A stretch of DNA of 64,000 nucleotides from positions 144,845,501-144,909,500 of the forward strand of contig CM075347.1 of assembly GCA_037693485.1 (NCBI GenBank). The letters run 5' to 3'. Below are positions 57,720 through 64,000 of this stretch, in pieces. Numbering within the stretch: position 1 is the stretch's first letter; every line of letters begins with the position of its first letter. The stretch comes from Kitagawia praeruptora (taxonomy: Eukaryota; Streptophyta; Magnoliopsida; Apiales; Apiaceae). The notes beneath the pieces are model-generated. The model had not been told where the DNA came from. It did not search any database and worked only from the letters and a program-made list of their open reading frames with translations. A program made the translations under genes and the position numbers.

Positions 57720-60700
57720 TTCGTTTGTCATTGCAGGGTGTTGAGCAGGTTGAACGAGTGACCTGGATCTTGGACAGTGGATGTTCAAGGCATATGACTG
57801 GTGCAGAACCCTGCTGACAAATGTGGTGGAGAAGGCCGGCCCAGTAGTTACCTTTGGAGATAACAGCAAAGGTAGAACTGATGGATATGGTAGACTTGAA
57901 GCTGGAAATGTTATCATTGATGAAGTCTCTTTTTTGAAAGGACTTGAGCACAATTTGCTCAGTGTTAGTCAATTCTGTGACAAAGGATATGAAGTTTATT
58001 TCAACAAGAAGAATTGTCTAATTTCACACAAGAGAAATGAAAAGCCACAACTTACGGAGTTAGAAAAGGCAATCTGTACGTAGCCAATATGAACTCAGGA
58101 AGCACTGAAGAAATCACTTGCTTCTACACTAAAGCATCTAATGACGAGAGTTGGTATGGCACAAGAAACTTTCTCATCTCAATTTCAAAACAATGAATTC
58201 TCTAGTTAAAAGAGAATTGGTGAGAGGTTTGCCTTCAATGAAATTCACTCAAGAAGGACTGTGTGATGCATGTCAAAAAGGCAAGCTAAAAAGGGCAAGT
58301 CACAGGAGCACTGACACATCTTCAATAACTGAACCATTACAATTACTTCATATGGATTTGTTTGGTCCAGTTAATGTGATGTCTATGTCAAGGAAGAGAT
58401 ATGCTCTAGTGATCGTTGATGATTTTTCAAAATACACATGGGTCATATTTTTGAATTCTAAAGATGAGACTCCACAACTGGTGATTGATCACATCAAATT
58501 AATTGAGCGAGATTCTACATATCCAGTGAGAGTTATAAGATCAGACAATGGAACTGAATTCAAGAATGCAGTTCTAAATGACTTCTGCACTGAGAAGGGT
58601 ATAACTAGACAATACTCAGCTCCAAGAACTCCTCAGCAAAATGGGGTAGTGGAAAGAAAGAATAGAACCTTGATTGAAGCTGCACGTACTATGTTAAGTG
58701 AATCAAGGCTTCCATTGTACTTCTGGGCTGAAGCTGTCAACTCTGCTTGCTATACCCAGAATCGAACTCTAATCAATAAAGACCATATGAAGACACCCTA
58801 TGAAATTATGGCTGATAAGAAACCATCACTCAAATACTTTCATGTATTTGGGGCAAAATGCTTTGTGCTTAAAGAAGGTGATGATCAAGGTGGTAAATTC
58901 GATACCAAAGCATTTGAAGCAATTTTTATTGGTTATTCAATGAGGGCATACAGGGTGTATGTGATTGATGAACAGAAGATGATGGAAAGTGTCAATGTAA
59001 GATTTGATGACACTAAACTCCCTAGTATCCAAACTGAGGATTCATCTGAAAAGCTATCTTTTGATGATATGACAGATCCAGATGATGATAATCCACCTGA
59101 TGTTTTTGCTGATGCTAATGACAACAATGAAAATGGTGATGATGATGATTAGGGTAATGGTGATGAAAATAATGAGAATAATGAAGATATCCCTGACACT
59201 CTTGAACAATCATCTAGTCAACCTGGCAACAACTCAGGGGGAGATAATGAAGGATCAACTAGTCATACTCAACATCACAATGAAGAACAAGGCGAATCAT
59301 CAAGATTAAATCTTCCAAGACAAACAGTTTGGATTAGAGCTTATCCTTTTGAGTTGATTATTGGTGATCCAGATGTTGGAGTCAAAACTAGAAGTGCTAC
59401 TCAAAATCAATGTAACTATTCAGGGTTTCTATCTGAAATGGAACCTAAGAAAACTGAGGAAGCTCTTTCTGATCCTGATTGGGTGATTGCTATGCAAGAT
59501 GAACTCAATCAATTCAAACAACAAGAAGTATGGAAGCTGGTACCCAGGCCCAAAGACAGGAAAGTGGTTGACACAAGGTGGGTATTCAGAAACAAGCTAG
59601 ATGAAGATGGTACAGTGACAAGAAATAAAGCAAGACTGGTAGCAAAGGGTTACTCACAATCTGAAGGTATTGATTATGATGAGACCTATGCTCCAGTGGC
59701 TAGACTTGAGGCTATCAGAATATTCTTGGCATTCGTAGCATTCTCAAACTTTAAGGTTAATCAAATGGATGTCAAGAGTGCCTTTCTGAATGGTAAGCTA
59801 GATGAAGAGGTATATGTAGAACAGCCCCCTGGCTTTGAAGATCCAGAATTCATGGACTATGTCTACTTTCTCTTCAAGGCTATTTATTGTCTTAAGCAAG
59901 CACCAAGAAAATGGTATGACACTCTCTCTGAATTTTTACTTGAAAACGGTTTTGTGAGAGGTGTCATAGACAAAACTCTCTTCACAAAGAAACATAAAAA
60001 ATGATACAATATTAGTTCAAATCTATGTGGACGATATAATATTCGGGTCTACTAATGATCTTCTTTGCAAGAAATTTGCTAAGTTAATGCAGGGTAAGTT
60101 TGAAATGAGCAGGATGGGTGAGCTGAAGTTCTTTCTTGGATTGCAAGTAAGTCAAAGGACAGATGGGATATTTATCTGTCAATCCAAGTATGTCAAAGAG
60201 CTTCTCAAGAAATATCAAATGGAGGACTCATCTTCAGCAAGAACACCATTATCTACAGCTGTTAAATTTGGAGCATGTGAAAATTCTGCTAAGGTAGATA
60301 TCACAAGCTACAGAGGTATGATAGGCTCATTACTTTATCTTACTGCAAGTAGACCAGATATTATGCATGCTACATGTTTGTGTGCAAGGTTCCAATCGGA
60401 TCCTAGAGATGTTCATCTCATTGCTGTTAAACGAATCTTGAGATATCTTAAGGGTACGCCTAACTAAGGCATCTGGTACCCTAAAGATTCTGGTTTCAAT
60501 CTTGTTGGATATACAGATTCAGATTATGCAGGAAGTGTTGTAGATAGGAAAAGCACCTCTAGGAGTTGTCAATTCCTAGGTGGCAGGTTGGTTTCCTGGT
60601 ACAGCAAGAAACAACAAACAGTTTCCAACTCAACAGCTGAAGCTGAATACATAGCTGCTGGAAGCTGTTGTGCACAGATTTTGTGGATTAGGAATCAGCT

Positions 60701-60974
60701 AAGGGACTATGGCTTTGTACTTGACAAAATTCTTATCTTGTGTGACAATACAAGTGCCATAGCAATCTGCAACAATCCTGTGCAGCATACGAGGACAAAG
60801 CACATCGATATCAGGTATCATTTTATTCGAGAGCATGTCATGAATGGTATCGTGGAGTTACATTTTGTACCCACGGAAGAACAAACAGCAGATATTTTTA
60901 CTAAGTCTCTTGACGAATCCACATTCACCAGAATTGTTGGTGAATTGGGTATGTTAAATAGTCCTAGTAATTAA
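57677..60974 (+). pseudogene. pol (PR-INT-RT-RH) of copy 2, broken
   Basis: Frame -1 to gag. The protease motif D-S-G-C-S-R-H-M-T-G (about 57772-57801) is followed at once by a 1-bp deletion. Further small indels near 58055 and 58155 shift the frame. Integrase then runs cleanly from 58151: H-x-K-x-L-S-H-L, C-D-A-C, D-D-F-S-K-Y-T-W, R-S-D-N-G-T-E-F and Q-N-G-V-V-E-R-K. TAG at 59150 interrupts the acidic linker. RT (59465-60100) keeps Y-V-D-D (60024-60035), but A-I-Y-G-L-K has become A-I-Y-C-L-K. A 1-bp change at about 59995 and a stop at 60465 break RT and RNase H. RNase H (60480-60974) ends I-F-T-K-S-L. Confidence 0.85.
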
Positions 60975-63663
60975 ACTAGTTAATATCTGAGGTTTGCTAT
61001 TTAATAATTTATAAGTGATTACTGTATTAATATTTGTTATTAAAATCACTTGTATAATTATTTTATCAACTTATCTTCTTGTTTGTTAATTCTAAAATCA
61101 TTGTCATTATCTTGTTAATATATTCCTACTTACTTCTTTTAATTTTAGAATATTTTAATTTTCTCTAAAAATATTTTTCTCAAATTTTACAAGTTGAAAT
61201 TAGTGAGAAATCTATTTTTGTTGAAAATTACTTTTGAATATTAGTATTGATTTAATAAGTCATATTTTTTCTTTAAATGATTTTCTATATGAAAGTTACT
61301 TTATTAATAAAAATATATAGATTTATTAATTTACTTCAAATATTTATGTAAATAGTTAATAGTTTATTAATTGGTTTGTAGTGTTTGTCCTTTTGTTATT
61401 AATGTTTGATTTCGTAAAAAGGATAACATATGGTATTTTTAGTATTTTCTTATTTTCTATTTAGCTATTTTTAAGTAGTTATGTTACTTGTAAATATTTT
61501 TGTAAATTATTTTCTTTTATTTCTAATATTCTGTAAATATTATTAATACAGTTATTTTTTAATATTAAAAAAAATCCGTATTTTTCTTTTCTTTTTAGTT
61601 TTTATTTTATATAATTATTATGTATATTATTTATTATTTTTATATATTATTTTTCATGTGTATATAAATAGTTTGTATAGTTTTTTCAGTTTAGTCACTC
61701 TACTTTCAAAACTTACAAATAGGTCCATGTAATTGGTTCTTTTGTACTTCTTCTGTTTAACACACACATATCATGCTGTTTTAACTTCTAATCTTTGTTG
61801 TGTTGTTGTTGAAAGACTTTCTTATATAGGACCATTGTTGGTATCAAAATGGTATATGTCAATTCAATTGGTTAGGAACTAACGTTTGATTTTCAGGTTC
61901 TAACAATTGGAAGACAAGACCTAACAAGTGGTAACAGTTGGTATCTAACATACAGGATCTAATACATGATAAAATAGTTTTGTTTGTATTGGTTTAAACA
62001 TTAACTTAAATTAATTCGATTAATTTATTAATTGAATTTTTGCTTATGTTTTTGTTTAGTAAAACCGGCTCAAGATCTATATCTTTCCCGACTCAAAATC
62101 TCTTTCTACAGCTATGATTGCTTACATTGTAAATCTTTTGAAATCACATATGTACATCATTTCTCTTAAGATAAAATGCAACATTTGCTCAGAAAACTTT
62201 TCATTGATAAAAATGCATTCTATCTCTATTGCTAATATTCTGTGATGCAGGTTCATCTAATTGGAAGTTTTGCTTTCTCACATGGTTAGTCAAAAGGTTG
62301 TATACCCAACAACTTTTATCCCAGACTACAGTCAAATTCAAACACAGAAACCTGTAATCCAACCATTTTATGGTTAGGATTATAAGTTAAAGGTTCTTTA
62401 ATGAACTAAGAGTCTTCACAGACCTCGAGAGAAGGTATTGATCTCAAATGCAAAATTCAACAAGATCATTATCTAACTCCCCAGAGGGAACATCTCTGGA
62501 TCCTGCAGGTAACGGATCCGACATAGGTGCGGATCGGCAACTTGTGAACTATGATTCAGTTTTTACCTGATGAGTTTTACAAGGTGATGTCTTCACAGAT
62601 ATTAGAAGGGAACCTTGATCTCAATGTTAAATTTATAGATCATCGTTTACCTTCTCAGAATTCAAATCTGAAAACCCTAAAAATGGAAAATTAGCAACTT
62701 GTAGATTATGACTCAGATTCGTCTGATGAGTCTAACGAGGATTTGGGATTTGTGAACTCCTATTGCACCACCACTGATCTCTCTTGAAGGGGCTAAGGTG
62801 ATTTTTCCTTGCAGGTACACTAAAGGATGTTGGAGCTATGAGTGCTATGAGTGATACACTAGTGAGAAGAGTGTAAACACAGAGAGAAGTGAGACACTCA
62901 ACACAAATGAGTGGAGAGAAGAGTGAAACACTTGTGAGGTACACTAAACTCTATCACACACTCACAGTGAGGAAGAAAATGAAACTTCCTTTCTAACAAA
63001 GCTCAAATAATTGGTACAACTACTTTGTCAACTAGTTGATTGGAGGATTCCTCAACTAAGGGGGAGAAGTATGGAGGTACAAGAAAAAGGAGAGTAAGTT
63101 AGAAAGTGGGAGCATTTGAGCATTTACAGACTGTGCTTTGGAAGAGAAGCAAGTCAAGTTACTAAGGGGGAGTTATAGATGAAAAAAAAGGGACTTTCAG
63201 TTGAGATGAAAGTGGAGATATAAGGAGAAGTACATCACAATACTATTCTATTAGTCTTTCAATGTACTATGTATAGAGGCTAAGTGGAGGAGTAGTAGAT
63301 TTCCCAGAAGTTATAGAAATGGTATTGATTCACCATTGTCTACATAGTAGAAACAGTTGTTTTTCTTAAGTGAGAAAAGCTGTGTCAGATAAGGGAAGTG
63401 ATTGTAAATCAAGAACTGCTGATAATCACCAATGTAAGATGTGAAGGATTATCAGGCAGAGATATGAAGAATCAGAAATGAAGATGAGTTATCAAGATCA
63501 GTTCAGTGATAGAGGAACAATCATCTATCATTTCATCAACTGAGGATTCTGGAATTGTTAAATCTAAACTATTTGCTAAGCTCCTAAATACTTAATCTTT
63601 TTCTTGTTTAAGTGAGTTAGTTGAGTTATCCTCTAGGTATTTGCTTGTTATTGTCTAACAAAC
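60975..63663 (+). other. long 3' noncoding tail of copy 2
   Basis: About 2.7 kb between pol and the polypurine tract. It has no env-like frame longer than about 70 codons. 60975-62345 matches copy 1; the rest is unique here. Polypurine-like runs aactaagggggagaag (63054-63069) and ttactaagggggagtt (63160-63175) precede the final tract. Multiple such tracts are a described mark of Sireviruses. Confidence 0.7.
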
Positions 63664-63677
63664 AAATAGGGGGAGAT
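63664..63677 (+). promoter_or_regulatory. polypurine tract of copy 2
   Basis: aaatagggggagat lies directly before the TG of the 3' LTR and would prime plus-strand DNA synthesis. Confidence 0.85.
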
Positions 63678-64000
63678 TGAAAGGCATATGATGTAGCCTA
63701 TTTGTATTTCGAGGATACAACTCAACTTGAACAAGATTGTATTAGTAAATAGTATATAGACTGTCACAAGGAATCTCAGATTGTATTATCTGTCGGAAGA
63801 AAAAGATCAAAGTCAATCTACAGACTTGAGGATTTACTACATTGAAAGAAGCTCAGTCATCTGATCAAGCCTCAGTGGAGTATTCGTTAAGAAGTGGATC
63901 CATTTAAAGTGACAGAGATTTTCAAGGTGACAGAGACAGTACAGAAGAATTGAAGAGAGATGAGAAAAGAAAATGAACCAGATTTTAAAGTCAATATATG
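63678..64000 (+). repeat. 3' LTR of copy 2 (first 323 bp)
   Basis: Starts TGAAAGGCATATGATGTAGC. It aligns to 53496-53818 without gaps and with two substitutions. It is cut by the window edge. Confidence 0.9.

Larger units (their letters stand above)
53496..64000 (+). mobile_element. Sirevirus-like Ty1/copia retrotransposon, copy 2 (nearly complete)
   Basis: 5' LTR 53496-55227, primer site 55230-55242, gag-pol 55326-60974, long 3' noncoding tail, polypurine tract 63664-63677, and 3' LTR from 63678 to beyond the window. It is inserted in the body of element F (left flank gttgt). The first 323 bp of the two LTRs differ at two positions only (T/G at about position 58 and T/C at about 136 of the LTR), so the insertion is young. 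Even so, the coding region carries several inactivating changes. Confidence 0.9.

Noticed and set aside
35564..64000. LTR-body-LTR-body-LTR tandem formed by recombination between copies 1 and 2
   Set aside because: The sequence before the middle LTR (53496) has no polypurine tract or copy 1 tail. It is the body of element F, so nesting explains the layout better.
1..64000. tRNA, rRNA or snRNA genes
   Set aside because: No cloverleaf with A and B boxes or conserved rRNA core was noticed. The tggtatcagagc-type sites are primer-binding sites of retroelements and not tRNA genes. A covariance search was not possible here.

Overview
This is 64 kb of a eudicot nuclear genome that is almost entirely transposable elements. 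It is AT-rich, carries plant GT-AG introns, and contains fragments of plant-only genes (plastid RPL27, OEP80, EMS1, ALMT, cellulose synthase). Its elements are plant-type Sirevirus-like Ty1/copia, CACTA, MULE and Helitron families. I cannot name the species. No rRNA, tRNA, CRISPR array or bacterial-type operon is visible. The only gene that looks intact is a two-exon, PP2-like lectin gene at 3.3-3.9 kb on the minus strand.

Region 1-18 kb holds AT-rich spacers, simple repeats, two MULE-type MITEs with clear target-site duplications (2643-2880 and 4328-5045), and broken fragments of a FAR1/FRS-like gene and an SCC1/RAD21-type (SYN) cohesin gene. Next comes a minus-strand Helitron (about 7.5-10.4 kb). 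It contains a small MITE and a Pack-MULE-like element carrying a decayed EMS1-like LRR receptor kinase fragment. A 358-bp Helitron follows, then a stack of related Helitrons (11.8-15.9 kb) with four 5' ends but only two 3' ends.

Region 18-35 kb is CACTA-type DNA. Element B (18.2-22.3 kb) carries pieces of a plastid RPL27 gene and an ALMT gene. Element C (from 22351 to about 34870) has a decayed TNP2-type transposase (with DUF4218- and DUF4216-like parts) and a 171-bp tandem array. Element D (26661-32250, target-site duplication gat) sits inside that array. D is the most striking feature. Between its terminal inverted repeats are exon-sized pieces of at least six unrelated host genes, all in the same orientation: alpha-galactosidase, rhamnogalacturonan lyase, OEP80, a FAHD1-like acylpyruvase, a CBL calcium sensor and cellulose synthase. 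Many still have splice sites. They are followed by a TnpA-like C-terminal piece.

Region 35.5-64 kb is a nest of elements. Sirevirus-like copy 1 (35564-44532, 3' end displaced) is interrupted by an LTR element F. The LTR of F is itself split by a 5001-bp noncoding CACTA (E, 45075-50075, target-site duplication tat). A second Sirevirus-like copy (53496 to beyond 64000) lies inside the F body. The two copies share one domain order: gag with coiled coil, then protease, integrase, reverse transcriptase and RNase H, followed by a long noncoding 3' region. Both are inactivated by stops and frameshifts. The visible part of the copy 2 LTR pair differs at only 2 of 323 positions, so copy 2 inserted recently although its reading frames are broken.
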